Source: Gemmatimonadota bacterium (lineage in GTDB: Bacteria > Gemmatimonadota > Gemmatimonadetes > Gemmatimonadales > Gemmatimonadaceae). From it: DNA of 5,250 nt. The position numbers and the translations under genes were made by a program. Under the pieces are notes generated by a model. It saw only the letters and a list, made by a program, of their open reading frames with translations, was not told the origin of the DNA and did no database searches. The stretch lies in contig CANJOX010000254.1 in assembly GCA_947475795.1 (NCBI GenBank), forward strand, positions 1 to 5,250, read 5' to 3'. The first letter of the stretch is position 1; each line of letters starts with the position of its first letter. Below are positions 4,942 to 5,250 of this stretch, piece after piece.

Positions 4942-5250
4942 CCGCGGCGTGTACCGCTTGACCTGCTCCTCCATGAGGCGCAGCAGCTCCTGATTACTCC
5001 ACGGCTGCCAGCCATGCGGTTTGAGCGGACGCCCGTAGTCGAACCGGCCGGCGTAGTACGGTCCCTTGCCCGGCTCCTTGGTGCTCTCGAGAAACGTCTC
5101 GAAGCGGTAGACGCCGAGGTTAAGGAAGTAGTTGTCCATGTCGCCCACGGCCACGTGCAGCTTGCCCACCAGGCGCGGGCCAATGGTGGCCCAATTGCGC
5201 TCCACGTAGTCGCGCAGGTCGTACCCGTTGGCGCGCATGGCGGCGGCGAC
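4936..5250 (-). CDS. C-terminal part of an esterase-like alpha/beta-hydrolase (partial)
   Basis: The window holds the last 104 residues and the TAG stop; the frame stays open to the right edge, so the start lies outside. An internal ATG at 5236-5238 is probably not the start, because the reading continues upstream (VAAA) without a stop. The visible part has RPRLVGKLHVAVGDMDNYFLNLGVYRFETFLES-type sequence, then YGRPLKPHGWQPWSN, with all stretches in a single frame. A strand ending in GDMD and a later PHGW are where an alpha/beta-hydrolase would put its acid and His, so Asp37 or Asp39 and His79 (counted from the edge) are candidates; the nucleophile would be upstream. I recall similar C-termini in large secreted esterase-like proteins of soil bacteria. 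It is convergent with the oxidoreductase and not part of its operon. Confidence 0.65.
   Translation of the reverse strand, partial: VAAAMRANGYDLRDYVERNWATIGPRLVGKLHVAVGDMDNYFLNLGVYRFETFLESTKEPGKGPYYAGRFDYGRPLKPHGWQPWSNQELLRLMEEQVKRYTPRP

Overview
The window is about 5.2 kb of GC-rich bacterial chromosome. It uses frequent GTG start codons, has few strong Shine-Dalgarno sites and carries closely packed genes. The protein set and style (a small cold-shock protein, DUF1697, an SRPBCC protein, and a secreted-esterase-like C-terminus ending in a GDMDNY/KPHGW pattern) would fit a Gemmatimonadota-type soil bacterium. That assignment comes from general resemblance only. There are no rRNA or tRNA genes, no CRISPR array, and no transposase or integrase, so this looks like ordinary core or accessory chromosome rather than a mobile island.

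Layout. At the left, on the minus strand, is a complete CspA-family cold-shock gene (18-230) with a clear AGGAG ribosome site. A 417-base intergenic region follows (231-647). It holds a strong minus-strand intrinsic terminator (372-406) upstream of csp, a weak promoter-like pair behind it (453-481), a leader hairpin (344-359) and a three-copy 14-bp tandem repeat (573-612). On the plus strand come a DUF1697 gene (648-1235) that may be leaderless and, 3 nt later, a small exported protein of unknown function (1239-1805). After a 116-nt gap with a nested inverted repeat there is a tight four-gene run: a membrane-anchored SRPBCC protein (1922-2452), a four-helix membrane protein (2449-2898), a helix-hairpin-helix/DNA-glycosylase-like protein (2895-3512) and an FAD-dependent oxidoreductase of the DAO family (3509-4924). 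Each junction in this run is a 4-nt stop/start overlap (ATGA, GTGA, GTGA). At the right edge is the C-terminal part of a minus-strand esterase-like protein (4936-5250). It converges on the oxidoreductase across an 11-nt G-rich gap.

How the genes work together. The four overlapping genes are almost certainly one transcript with coupled translation. The SRPBCC protein and the small membrane protein may form a membrane-associated pair. The functional link to the glycosylase-like protein and the oxidoreductase is not known. The most interesting parts are (i) the terminator in front of the cold-shock gene, which suggests either a leader attenuator or a short independent RNA of about 75 nt, and (ii) the uncharacterised HhH protein, which keeps an Asp where HhH-GPD glycosylases have their catalytic Asp. 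I found no convincing evidence of a wholly new multi-gene system.
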